A stretch of 34,677 nt of DNA from an uncultured Collinsella sp. (lineage in GTDB: Bacteria > Actinomycetota > Coriobacteriia > Coriobacteriales > Coriobacteriaceae), in NCBI GenBank assembly GCA_934617135.1, contig CAKTUC010000008.1, positions 1 through 34,677 on the forward strand. Reading direction: 5' to 3'. Below the pieces are notes generated by a model. It worked only from the letters and a program-made list of their open reading frames with translations, was not told the DNA's origin and made no database searches. Below, piece after piece: positions 8,112 to 15,907 of this stretch. Position 1 is the stretch's first letter; every line of letters starts with the position of its first letter. Both the position numbers and the translations under genes were made by a program.

Positions 8112-8291
8112 AAGGTGAATGGTTTTCCCGAAAAGTGAACGAGTGAAATCAGGCCCCCGAAGCATCCATACTTTTGGAATACAAAACCGCAGGATTCACG
8201 TGGCAAAACCGCAGAAAATTGCGTCCAAAACATGCCGATGCTTCGAGGGTCCAAAATAGGTCGTTCACTTCTCAGGAAAACCATTCACCTT
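8112..8291. repeat. 180-bp imperfect palindrome
   Basis: Nested arms pair across the element: AAGGTGAATGGTTTTCC (8112-8128) with 8275-8291 perfectly, AAGTGAACGA (8133-8142) with 8261-8270 perfectly, and a GC-rich segment 8152-8166 with 8237-8252 imperfectly. The centre holds two AAAACCGCAG direct repeats. No convincing gene is present. It may be a MITE-like element or a long structured RNA. Confidence 0.7.
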
Positions 8292-8308
8292 TGATTCGCC
8301 CCAAGCCC

Positions 8309-8462
8309 AAAGTCCCCGCAGGCAGCAGGCGCGAAGCGCCGCAGCTGCCGTACGACCCCAAAGTCACCCCAGGCAGCAGGCGCAGCGCGCCGTAGCTGCC
8401 GGCCGCGCCCCACAGTCCCCCAAGGCGGCAGGCGCGAAGCGCCGAGGCCGCCGCCGGGACCA
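8309..8462. repeat. Three tandem 29-nt hairpins with compensatory changes
   Basis: Hairpins at 8321-8349, 8372-8400 and 8424-8452 recur every 51-52 nt behind an A-AGTC-CCC lead. Each has a 6-bp outer stem, a 5-bp GGCGC/GCGCC inner stem, a 1x3 internal loop and a 3-nt loop. The third changes GGCAGC to GGCGGC and GCTGCC to GCCGCC, keeping the pairing. Covariation argues for selection on structure. Confidence 0.75.
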
Positions 8463-8553
8463 GGGCCCGCAACAGCCACGTGCCCCCACATCAGCCCAGC
8501 GGCCCCAACCAACAACGGCCCCATCGCAGGTCGCTCGCAGCAGCGTCACCCCA

Positions 8554-8683
8554 GGCGGGGGCCGGGCTTAGTTTTCAGAACACTCCGCAGACCAGTGTGG
8601 CGCCTTGTCCGCGGCTCCGAAGGAGCAGGACAAGGCGCCACACATGGTCGAGGACGTTCTGAAAACTAAGCCCGGCCCCCGCC
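8554..8683. repeat. Long hairpin element A (asd 3' side), 28-bp perfect outer arm
   Basis: 8554-8581 and 8656-8683 are perfectly complementary over 28 bp. Inside lie CTCCGCAG (8583-8590) facing CGAGGAC (8649-8655), then a further 4-bp and 16-bp stem (8595-8610 with 8628-8643) and a GCTCC-gaa-GGAGC tip. It starts 13 nt beyond the asd stop codon. No T-tract follows, so it is not a standard intrinsic terminator. Confidence 0.85.
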
Positions 8684-8695
8684 GGACAGGTCACA

Positions 8696-9721
8696 CTACT
8701 CGCAGAGCAGCTTAGCGATCTGGACGGCGTTGGTTGCCGCGCCCTTACGGATTTGGTCGCCGCAGCACCAGAAGGTGATGCCACGCGCGGCCTCGGGGTT
8801 CGAAATGTCGCGGCGCACGCGGCCGACCCAAATCAGGTCCTGGTCGGACGTATCCATCGGCATGGGGAAGCGGTCGTGCGCATCCTCGGCAGCCATATCG
8901 TCGACCAGCTTGACGCCGGGAGCGGCAGCCAGCGCAGCGCGGGCCTCCTCGACCGTGATGTCGCGCTCAAACTCAAGCGTAATGCTCTCGGAGTGCGAAC
9001 GCAGCACGGGCACGCGCACGCAGGTGCAGTTCACGCGCAGCTCGGGCAGGTGCATGATCTTGCGGCCCTCGTTCTGCAGCTTCATCTCCTCGGAGGTAAA
9101 GCCTTCCTCCTTGACGCCGCCAATCTGCGGAATCAGGTTGCTCGCCAGCTGAGCGGCAAACGCGCGCGGCTCGGGAATCTCCTCGCCACGGCCCAGGGCT
9201 GCCAGCTGGGCCTCGAGCTCGGCCATGCCGGGAGCACCGGCACCCGAAGCCGCCTGATACGTCGAGACGATCATGCGCTTCACGCCCGCGAGCTGGTGCA
9301 GCGGCCAGGTGGGAACCAGGCCAATGATGGTCGCGCAGTTGGGGTTGGCGATGAGGCCCTTGTGCCACTTGATGTCGTCGGCATTGATCTCGGGCACGAC
9401 CAGCGGCACCTCGGGATCCAGGCGGAAGGCGTGGCTGTTGTCGACCACGACGGCGCCGCGCTTGACGGCCTCGGGCAGCAGCTCCTTGGCGATATCGTCG
9501 CCGGCAGCGCCGAGTACGATGTCGCAGCCCTCAAAGGCCTCGGGGCAAGCCTCCTCAATCACAACCCGCTCGCCGCGGAACTCGACGGTCTTGCCCGCAG
9601 AGCGTGCGCTCGCCAGCAGCTTGAGCTTACCGACCGGAAACTCCTGCTCGTTGAGGCACTCGAGCATCTGGGTGCCCACGGCTCCCGTCGCGCCCAAAAT
9701 AGCAACCGTGTACTGTTTCAT
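8696..9721 (-). CDS. asd: Aspartate-semialdehyde dehydrogenase
   Basis: Converts aspartyl-4-phosphate to aspartate-4-semialdehyde with NADPH, the branch metabolite for lysine, threonine and methionine. The 341-residue protein has the nucleotide-binding GATGAVG at 10-16, the ANPNC segment with catalytic C129, and TYQAASGAGAPG characteristic of the family. The start at 9721 is chosen over an upstream in-frame start at 9811: it has GGGGG 7 nt upstream and gives the normal N-terminus. It lies downstream of lysC (174-nt gap with two hairpins), the enzyme that makes its substrate. Confidence 0.96.
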   Translation of the reverse strand: MKQYTVAILGATGAVGTQMLECLNEQEFPVGKLKLLASARSAGKTVEFRGERVVIEEACPEAFEGCDIVLGAAGDDIAKELLPEAVKRGAVVVDNSHAFRLDPEVPLVVPEINADDIKWHKGLIANPNCATIIGLVPTWPLHQLAGVKRMIVSTYQAASGAGAPGMAELEAQLAALGRGEEIPEPRAFAAQLASNLIPQIGGVKEEGFTSEEMKLQNEGRKIMHLPELRVNCTCVRVPVLRSHSESITLEFERDITVEEARAALAAAPGVKLVDDMAAEDAHDRFPMPMDTSDQDLIWVGRVRRDISNPEAARGITFWCCGDQIRKGAATNAVQIAKLLCE

Positions 9722-9797
9722 GCTTCCCCCTTTAAAGGTTGTGGCTATCGCCCGCACGCCAAGCAGGCCGGATATTCTTGCCCAGTTTATACAAGAA

Positions 9798-9822
9798 CGG
9801 GGCGGATACAAAACCCGCCCCG
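9798..9822 (-). terminator. Possible lysC terminator
   Basis: CGGGGCGG (9798-9805) pairs with CCGCCCCG (9815-9822). On the minus strand TTCTTGT follows. It lies between lysC and asd, so it may attenuate read-through into asd. Confidence 0.45.
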
Positions 9823-9851
9823 TCGAAACGAAACCGAAACGAAACGCCCCA

Positions 9852-9886
9852 CGGTAGATTATCAGGCATGTCCCAGAAATCTACCG
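9852..9886 (-). repeat. Conserved-loop hairpin, copy 1
   Basis: On the minus strand CGGTAGATTT, a loop with TGGGACATGCCT, then AATCTACCG. The same stem-loop with wobble changes in the stem recurs at 32695-32727. This copy starts about 9 nt after the lysC stop codon. Confidence 0.75.
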
Positions 9887-9895
9887 GAGTAGCCC

Positions 9896-11284
9896 TTACT
9901 TGTGCAGCGCGGCCAGCGCAGGCTCAAGCGGCTCGGAAGGCTCCAGATCGGAGACCTTGACGATGCCGTTCTCGTCCGAGAAGGCGCGGTAGATGGTCTG
10001 GATCGCCAGGTCGAAGTCCTTCTCCTCCACGCCGATGATGATGTTGATCTCGTCGCAGCTCTGTGAAATCATACGCACGCTCACGCCGGCCTGGCCGAGC
10101 ATGCCAAACAGGTGGCCGGAAATGCCGGCACGACCGCGCAGGTTGCGGCCGACCGTCGCGATGAGTGCCAGACCCTCGACGACCTCGATCTCGAGCGGCT
10201 CGACCTCCTGCTGGATGTCGCCCACGAGCGAGTACAGCGAATCGTGCACGTCCTGCTCCTGCACCACGGCGCCAAAGCGGTCGACACCGGTGGGCATGTG
10301 CTCGACGGAGACGTCATAGCGCTCGAAGACCGAAAGCGCACGGCGCATAAAGCCGACGCGGGGCTTGGTGCGGTCGCGGGCAACGTTGATGGCGACAAAG
10401 CCGCGCTTGCCGGTCACGCCGGTAATGATGGGCTCCGCCTCACCCTCGTCGGCCGTCTCGCTAATGATGGTGCCGGGGTCCTGCGGCGCATTGGTGTTCT
10501 TGATGACCAGCGGAATACCAGCCTCGCGCACGGGGAACACAGCCTCCTCGTGCAGGACGCTTGCACCCATGTACGAAAGTTCGCGCAACTCCTCGTAGGT
10601 AACGCGGGCAATGGGCTGAGCCTCGGGAACAATACGCGGATCGGCAGAATAGAAGCCCGAGACGTCGGTCCAGTTCTCGTACAGGTCGGCGCCCAGGCAC
10701 TTGGCCAGGATCGAACCGGAAATATCGCCGCCGCCACGGTCGAGCAGCTTGATCTGCCCCTCACGCGTCGCGCCGTAGAAGCCAGGCATAACGAAGCCGC
10801 CCTGCTGACCGTACTCTTGCACCAGCTCGGAGGTGCGGTTCATGCTGAGCGTACCGTCATGATGGAACGCAACGACCGTCGCGGCGTCCAGGAACGGCAG
10901 GCCCAGGTACTCGGCCATCAGGCGAGCGGTGAAGTACTCGCCACGGCTCACGAGCTCCTCGGTGGAGTAGCCGCCCGAGCGGGCGCGCTCGGCAAAGGCC
11001 GCGAACTCCTCGCGGATGGGATAGGTGAGCTCCAGCTCGTCAGCGATATCAAAGTAGCGCTGGCCAATGTCCTCGAGCAGCTCCTCGCACGACACGTGAT
11101 ACTTAACGTGTGCGTTAACCAGGTAGAGCAGGTCGGTCACCTTGGTGTCGCCCTTAAAGCGGCGACCGCAGGCGGAAACCACCACAAAACGGCGGGCAGG
11201 GTCGGCATCGACGATGGCCTTAATCTTCTTGAAGTGTTCGGCGTCGGCGACCGACGAGCCGCCAAACTTGGCAATTTTTATCAT
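9896..11284 (-). CDS. lysC: Aspartate kinase
   Basis: Phosphorylates aspartate, the first step to lysine, threonine and methionine. The 462-residue protein has KFGGSSVAD at the N-terminus (phosphate binding), the kinase-domain segment LLDRGGGDISGS, the ADPRIVPEA loop, and a C-terminal regulatory half (about 300-450) with two ACT-type segments (VGFMRRALSVFERYDVSVEH and GISGHLFGMLGQAGVSVRMI), so feedback control by an end product is expected; which amino acid is not visible. It is monofunctional, with no homoserine dehydrogenase domain. The start at 11284 matches the family N-terminus, with a weak ribosome binding site. It diverges from thrC across 103 nt. I see no lysine riboswitch. Confidence 0.96.
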   Translation of the reverse strand: MIKIAKFGGSSVADAEHFKKIKAIVDADPARRFVVVSACGRRFKGDTKVTDLLYLVNAHVKYHVSCEELLEDIGQRYFDIADELELTYPIREEFAAFAERARSGGYSTEELVSRGEYFTARLMAEYLGLPFLDAATVVAFHHDGTLSMNRTSELVQEYGQQGGFVMPGFYGATREGQIKLLDRGGGDISGSILAKCLGADLYENWTDVSGFYSADPRIVPEAQPIARVTYEELRELSYMGASVLHEEAVFPVREAGIPLVIKNTNAPQDPGTIISETADEGEAEPIITGVTGKRGFVAINVARDRTKPRVGFMRRALSVFERYDVSVEHMPTGVDRFGAVVQEQDVHDSLYSLVGDIQQEVEPLEIEVVEGLALIATVGRNLRGRAGISGHLFGMLGQAGVSVRMISQSCDEINIIIGVEEKDFDLAIQTIYRAFSDENGIVKVSDLEPSEPLEPALAALHK

Positions 11285-11387
11285 GGCGTGGAGGTTACCT
11301 TTCTAAAAGCCTCTGCAAACCTGTTTTGCGCGCTCTGATACCATGGTTTCACCGATTGGGACCAAGGCATCCGAGGAGCAGTGTTAT

Positions 11388-12905
11388 ATGGGAACTTATC
11401 ATAGTACACGAGGACGCACTTTATCGTGCTCAAGTAAGGTGGCAATCCGCACCGGCATCGCTCCCGACGGGGGTTTGTTTGTCTCGGACGAGCTCGGCAC
11501 CCAGCAGGTCGATATCAGCTCGCTTGCAGATAAATCGTACTTTGAAATCGCTCAAGATGTGTTGGGAATGTTACTGAATGATTACACGGACGAAGAAATT
11601 TCGGCGTGTGTCAACGAAGCATACCGCGGCACGTTCGCGAGCGAAGAGGTCACGCCGCTCGTCAAACTCGACGCCGCACCGGGCGCCGACGCCCCTCAGA
11701 CCTATGTGATGGAGCTCTTTGGCGGCCCCACGAGCGCCTTCAAGGACGTCGCTCTGCAGATGCTCCCCCGCCTGATGGCCCGCACCTCTGCCAAGGACGG
11801 CGGCGCCGAGCGCATCATGATCGTCACCGCCACGTCGGGCGACACCGGCAAGGCCGCGCTCGCCGGTTTTGCCGACGCTCCGGGCACGGGCATCACTGTC
11901 TTTTATCCCGAGGGCAAGGTCAGCCGCGTGCAGAACCTACAGATGTCCACGCAGGAGGGCGACAACGTCGCCGTCTGCGGCATCCGTGGCAACTTCGACG
12001 ACGCCCAGAGCGCCGTCAAGCGCATCTTTGCCGATAAGGAGCTTGCCGAGCGCCTTGAGGCCGCCGGCACCGTGCTTTCGAGCGCCAACTCCATCAACGT
12101 CGGCCGCCTGGTACCGCAGGTCGTCTACTACTTTGCCGCCTATGCGCAGCTGCTGCGTGCCGGCGCCATCGAGGCCGGCGACGCCGTGGAGTTCTGCGTG
12201 CCCACCGGCAACTTTGGCGATATCCTGGCCGGCTACTATGCCAAGCGCATGGGCCTGCCCGTCGCCAAGCTCGTCGTGGCGAGCGACAAGAACAACGTGC
12301 TCGCCGACTTCTTGACCACCGGCGTCTACGACCGCAACCGCCCGTTCTTCACGACCATCTCGCCGTCGATGGACATCCTCATTAGCTCCAACCTGGAGCG
12401 CATGCTCTACTTCCTGTCCGACGGCGACTGCGAACTCGTTGCCGGCCTTATGGAGCAGCTCGCCCAGACCGGTCGCTACGAGGTGCCCGCCGAGCTGCTG
12501 GCAAAGATTCAGAGCGTGTTTGGCTGCGGCTGGGCCAGCGAGGACGAGGTTCGCGCCGCTATCAAGAGCTGCTGGGACGCCAACGGCTACGTGATCGACC
12601 CGCACACCGCCTGCGGCTATCACGTCTTTGAGCAGGTCGCCCCCGCCGAGGGCGCCAAGGCGCGCATGCTGCTTTCGACCGCCAGCCCCTACAAGTTCCC
12701 GCGCGCCTGCTGCGACGCCCTGGGCCTCGACGTGCCCGAGGATGACTTTGAGGCTATGCGCGTGCTCGAGCAGGCCACCAACACGGTCGCCCCGGCCCAG
12801 CTCGCCGAACTCGAGTCCAAGCCCGTCCGCTTCGAAGACGTCTGTGACGTAGCCGACATGGCCAACTACGTAGAGTCCGCAGCAAAAAAGATGACTTCCA
12901 ACTAA
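11388..12905 (+). CDS. thrC: Threonine synthase
   Basis: PLP enzyme converting O-phosphohomoserine to threonine. The N-terminus has YHSTRG, IAPDGGLFVSDEL is the usual substrate-side segment, and the PLP lysine is K119 in GPTSAFKDVALQML. The glycine-rich phosphate-binding segment is TATSGDTGKAAL. At 505 residues it belongs to the longer, fungal/enterobacterial-like class. The start ATG 11388 is chosen over an in-frame ATG at 11343 because GAGGAG lies 10-15 nt upstream and the extension is not family-like. It is followed by a terminator-like hairpin, a long palindrome and thrB. Confidence 0.95.
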   Translation: MGTYHSTRGRTLSCSSKVAIRTGIAPDGGLFVSDELGTQQVDISSLADKSYFEIAQDVLGMLLNDYTDEEISACVNEAYRGTFASEEVTPLVKLDAAPGADAPQTYVMELFGGPTSAFKDVALQMLPRLMARTSAKDGGAERIMIVTATSGDTGKAALAGFADAPGTGITVFYPEGKVSRVQNLQMSTQEGDNVAVCGIRGNFDDAQSAVKRIFADKELAERLEAAGTVLSSANSINVGRLVPQVVYYFAAYAQLLRAGAIEAGDAVEFCVPTGNFGDILAGYYAKRMGLPVAKLVVASDKNNVLADFLTTGVYDRNRPFFTTISPSMDILISSNLERMLYFLSDGDCELVAGLMEQLAQTGRYEVPAELLAKIQSVFGCGWASEDEVRAAIKSCWDANGYVIDPHTACGYHVFEQVAPAEGAKARMLLSTASPYKFPRACCDALGLDVPEDDFEAMRVLEQATNTVAPAQLAELESKPVRFEDVCDVADMANYVESAAKKMTSN

Positions 12906-12917
12906 ACCCCTTATTAA

Positions 12918-12937
12918 GCGCCGGCGAAAGCCGGCGC
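12918..12937 (+). terminator. thrC intrinsic terminator
   Basis: GCGCCGGC-GAAA-GCCGGCGC, 12 nt after the thrC stop, followed by CTTCTTTC. The GAAA tetraloop and T-rich tail support termination or attenuation before thrB. Confidence 0.7.
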
Positions 12938-12985
12938 ACCTTCTTTCATCAGATACCCACCGGGATGATGACGAACTGACATGCG

Positions 12986-13091
12986 GGTCTGCCTGTTTAG
13001 TTCGTCGCGAGTTCCGCACGAGCCGGAAAGCACTTAATGTGCTTTCCGAGCGAGCCAGGACTGTCCGAGCAGCGAACTAAACAGGCAGACC
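12986..13091. repeat. Long hairpin element B between thrC and thrB
   Basis: 12986-13004 and 13073-13091 pair perfectly over 19 bp. Inside, GGAAAGCAC (13024-13032) pairs with GTGCTTTCC, flanked by GTTCCGCACGAG on the left and GAGCCAGGACTG on the right. This recalls the CCGCAG/CGAGGAC core of elements A, C, D and E in a diverged form. It ends 15 nt before the thrB start codon, overlapping the region just upstream of its ribosome binding site. Confidence 0.8.
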
Positions 13092-13106
13092 GCCCAGGAG
13101 ATTCCC

Positions 13107-13988
13107 ATGATCAAAATCACCGTCCCAGCAACCAGCGCAAACCTAGGCATTGGCTACGACACCCTCGGCATGGCTGTCAGCCTCTACTCGCACTTTACCT
13201 TCGAGCGCGCCGACAAGCTCACCATCACGGGCTGCCCCGAGGAGTTCCAAAACGAGAACAACCTGGTCTACGTGAGCTTCGTGGATGCACTGGCTGCATG
13301 GGGCGAGCCGGCCTTCCCCGTCGCCATCGACATCCAGACCGACGTGCCCGTCGCCCGCGGCTTGGGCTCCAGCTCCACCTGTGTCGTCGCCGGCATCATG
13401 GCCGCTGCTGCACTGACGGGCCACACCGTCGACCGCGCCGAGCTCGTTCGCATTGCCACCGAGGTCGAGGGCCATCCCGATAACGTTGCCCCCGCCATCC
13501 TGGGCGGCGCCGTCTGCTCCTTTACGCCGACCGACTCGCTACCCCAGTGCCTGCGCTACGAGGTAAGCGATCGCTTACGTTTTATTACCGTGATTCCGCC
13601 CTACGAGGTGCACACGAGCGAGGCGCGCAAGGTCGTGCCGCAGGAGATTCCGCTCTCCACTGCCGTGTGGCAAATGGGCCGCATCGCCGGCATGACGCGC
13701 GGCCTGGAGACCGGCGACCTAGACCTGATCGCCGCCGCCAACGACGACCGCATTCAGGAGCCCTATCGTCGCCGCCTGATCCCCGACTACAACGCCGTGC
13801 GCGACACCTGCCTCAACGGTGGCGCCAAGACCATCTGGATCAGCGGCTCCGGCTCGACCCTCATGGCCGTGACCGATGACACCATCGTGGCAAAGTTCCT
13901 GCAGGTCAAGCTGCGTGAGCAGTTCCCCAAGTGTGACACGCACATTCTGACGTGCGACACCGAGGGCGCCCAGATCGAATACCTGTAG
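13107..13988 (+). CDS. thrB: Homoserine kinase
   Basis: GHMP-family kinase making O-phosphohomoserine, the substrate of ThrC. The 293-residue protein begins IKITVPATSANLGIGYDTLG (the family N-terminal motif), has the ATP-binding glycine loop PVARGLGSSSTC at 81-92 and a C-terminal GAKTIWISGSGSTLMA segment (third GHMP motif). AGGAG lies 8-12 nt before ATG 13107. With lysC, asd and thrC it covers four of the five steps from aspartate to threonine. The gene for the middle step, homoserine dehydrogenase, must lie elsewhere. Confidence 0.96.
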   Translation: MIKITVPATSANLGIGYDTLGMAVSLYSHFTFERADKLTITGCPEEFQNENNLVYVSFVDALAAWGEPAFPVAIDIQTDVPVARGLGSSSTCVVAGIMAAAALTGHTVDRAELVRIATEVEGHPDNVAPAILGGAVCSFTPTDSLPQCLRYEVSDRLRFITVIPPYEVHTSEARKVVPQEIPLSTAVWQMGRIAGMTRGLETGDLDLIAAANDDRIQEPYRRRLIPDYNAVRDTCLNGGAKTIWISGSGSTLMAVTDDTIVAKFLQVKLREQFPKCDTHILTCDTEGAQIEYL

Positions 13989-14005
13989 ACGCCGCCCTGT
14001 ATACC

Positions 14006-14138
14006 CGTAGGGGAGGTCAGAGGCTTTGCTCCCAAATCGTCCTCGGACATGGCAGGACCCCCGCTGCGCACTTCGTGCGGCGGGGGTCCTGCCGTCCTGC
14101 GGAAAGATTTGGGAGCAAAGCCCCTGGGCTCCCCTACG
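14006..14138. repeat. Long hairpin element C (thrB 3' side)
   Basis: Nested perfect stems: 14006-14015 with 14129-14138 (10 bp), 14022-14038 with 14106-14122 (17 bp), 14051-14064 with 14080-14093 (14 bp) and a CGCAC-ttc-GTGCG tip. Between them are GTCCTCG (14039-14045) and CTGCGGA (14097-14103), the conserved imperfect core. It begins 17 nt after the thrB stop. The rest of 13989-14292 is AT-rich and shows no gene. Confidence 0.85.
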
Positions 14139-14292
14139 TTAACTTCGCTGGCGGCGGCTACAGGAACCTACGCTCTGGAAAGTCGCCAGGCTGATTTTTT
14201 GGCTTCTATTTGATAAAGGCGCACTTCCCAGCATCTCATTCGCCCTATAGCTCTGTTTTAATTTCTAATTGATGATCGATGCGTGACGTCAT

Positions 14293-14556
14293 CTAATTAT
14301 CTTCGCTACTCAAAACAGCCCCAAGTTTACGTACTAGCGTCTCAACAGTAATTCCGAGTGCATCCGCATAGACAAACTGCTCATAAACCCTAAGGCTGCG
14401 TTCCCCGGTCTCGACCTTTGAGATGAACGACTGAGGTACCCCCAGTTTCTTTGCGAGTTCAACCTGAGTGATACCTTGCTCCCGACGAATCTGGGAAAGG
14501 CATTTTCCGCATGTCCTGTTAGCATCAACGTTCATGCCGTTTACGCTATATTCCAT
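14293..14556 (-). CDS. XRE-family DNA-binding protein
   Basis: A small regulator (87 residues from the chosen start) that is almost entirely a Cro/C1-type helix-turn-helix: LSQIRREQGITQVELAKKLG then VPQSFISKVETGERSLRVYE. Cysteines in RTCGKC precede it. Start choice is uncertain: an in-frame ATG at 14571 would lie inside the perfect palindrome 14561-14583, so the ATG at 14556 (with GGGAT upstream) or 14535 is more likely. It is divergent from the membrane protein at 14657, and the palindrome between them suggests autoregulation and control of that neighbour. Confidence 0.8.
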   Translation of the reverse strand: MEYSVNGMNVDANRTCGKCLSQIRREQGITQVELAKKLGVPQSFISKVETGERSLRVYEQFVYADALGITVETLVRKLGAVLSSEDN

Positions 14557-14560
14557 TTTG

Positions 14561-14583
14561 ATATATCCCAAACTGGGATATAT
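14561..14583. promoter_or_regulatory. Operator palindrome between XRE gene and membrane-protein gene
   Basis: ATATATCCCA-AAC-TGGGATATAT is a perfect 10-bp inverted repeat with a 3-bp spacer, sitting at the 5' end of the XRE gene and 74 nt before the divergent gene. Its size suits binding by an XRE dimer. Confidence 0.65.
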
Positions 14584-14656
14584 TTATGTCACCAGCCATT
14601 CCGCTTATCAAAAATGCCCATCGCAGATTCATAGCTAGGAAGGAGCCCCGATAAAC

Positions 14657-15670
14657 ATGAATGACGAGATGAAGGAGCCCGACGAGGAAAAGGCACTCAG
14701 CGAGTCCGACGAGCGGAAGCCAGATTTCAAAGCCGAGCAGTTTTCTGATGGTGCTAGCGACACCCCCTCCTCTGAAATTCCGCCATCAAACGAAGATGAC
14801 GGCACACGCAAAAATGAAGAAAACGACTCACTTCTAACGCGGGCCATTCATAAATTAGGCAATAAAAAACGAGCGGCAATCGCAGCTGCCGTGGCAGTTG
14901 GCATCATTTTCAGTTTGCCCATGCTGTTTCCTCAATTGTTTTGTAGCCACAAACTATGGGCCAATGCAACCTGCACTAGCCCTCGTGTATGCAAAAGTTG
15001 CGGCAAAACCGAGGGAGAACCTCTCGGGCACGAATGGGAAGAAGCAACTTGTACGACACCGAAGACCTGCCAGCGTTGCGGCGAAACGAAAGGGGAGCCA
15101 CTCGGACACCAACCGGGCTCGTGGACCAAAGAAGTCGACTACGTAGATGCCACTTCGAAGGAAATACGAGAATGCGAGAGATGCGGAGAGGTCGTTGACA
15201 CCCGCAACGAGAAGGAAATCACATCTTTTCTTGGCGACGGATCGTTTTCAATTTCACCTGAAGGCTTTATTGATCGACTTAACGAGGAATTCTCCGATAT
15301 CCCCAATTGCAGCAGCATGAATGCGGATTACGAACTAGACGATAGCGGCATGGGGCTCGAACTTCAAATCAAAAACGGTTCAAAGATTGCCGGTATTGGA
15401 GGCTTCTTTTCGGACTCGAGTAACCCGGTGCTACTCAGCTATCTTGGATCCGAAAACTGCTTCAAAAACATAGTCATGTACTTCGAAAACTCCGACTATG
15501 CCGCGGCGACAGCATTGGCAACTATACAAGCAATCGATCCAACACTTTCGTTTTCAGACGCCAAGGAAGTTGGTGCTGCCTGCGTAGATGCGCCAACTGT
15601 CAAAAATGGAATTACGTACGCAATCGTAGCTTCGAATGGAGAGTACTGGCTAAGCGCTCGAATTGAATAA
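14657..15670 (+). CDS. Membrane-anchored protein with Cys-rich extracellular repeats
   Basis: A 337-residue protein. An acidic cytosolic segment (1-70) and one transmembrane helix (about 73-95) precede an outside region that starts with imperfect repeats of the type ATCTTPKTCQRCGETKGEP followed by LGH (about 96-151), then a third CERCG knuckle (about 173-177). Such repeats with paired CxxC are common in surface proteins of gut Firmicutes and Coriobacteria and look like small zinc-binding ribbons; function unknown. The C-terminal domain (about 190-337) shows SFSISPEGFIDRLNEEF and is not recognised. GGAAGGAG lies about 12 nt before ATG 14657. AT-richer than its neighbours. Confidence 0.75.
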   Translation: MNDEMKEPDEEKALSESDERKPDFKAEQFSDGASDTPSSEIPPSNEDDGTRKNEENDSLLTRAIHKLGNKKRAAIAAAVAVGIIFSLPMLFPQLFCSHKLWANATCTSPRVCKSCGKTEGEPLGHEWEEATCTTPKTCQRCGETKGEPLGHQPGSWTKEVDYVDATSKEIRECERCGEVVDTRNEKEITSFLGDGSFSISPEGFIDRLNEEFSDIPNCSSMNADYELDDSGMGLELQIKNGSKIAGIGGFFSDSSNPVLLSYLGSENCFKNIVMYFENSDYAAATALATIQAIDPTLSFSDAKEVGAACVDAPTVKNGITYAIVASNGEYWLSARIE

Positions 15671-15753
15671 TTATCTTTGATTACTAAATTCAGACGCCTC
15701 TTACTCGCGACATATTAAAACTCAACCCCTGGCAGCATCGTCAATCGAAAATT

Positions 15754-15783
15754 GCCCCGCCGAGCACTTTAGCTTGGCGGGGC
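15754..15783. terminator. Bidirectional terminator hairpin
   Basis: GCCCCGCC (15754-15761) pairs with GGCGGGGC (15776-15783), with flanking A-rich and T-rich sequence (GAAAATT before, ATTTC after). It lies between the convergent Cys-rich membrane-protein gene and the XRE gene. Confidence 0.7.
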
Positions 15784-15907
15784 ATTTCAATATGAAAGCG
15801 GATTTAAATATCAACAAGGCCTGCACGCCCCAATGAGACAGCCGGCTTCGCTGCTCAAATTGCCCTTGGTGAACCACAAGTTGAGCAATCAGTGGCCAGA
15901 ATCCCCT

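Noticed and set aside
7192..8462. CRISPR array
   Set aside because: The repeat units are too few, not identical, and directly abut or form hairpins without unique spacers; no cas gene is present.
8480..8662. Short open frames in the ogt-asd gap, including 8057-8284
   Set aside because: They run through palindromic DNA, lack ribosome binding sites and resemble no protein family.
9722..9811. N-terminal extension of asd to 9811
   Set aside because: The extension lacks a ribosome binding site and family similarity; ATG 9721 has GGGGG at the right distance and the canonical N-terminus.
11285..11387. Lysine or threonine-responsive leader between lysC and thrC
   Set aside because: Only 103 nt separate the divergent starts; there is no room for a lysine riboswitch and no leader peptide rich in Thr or Lys codons.
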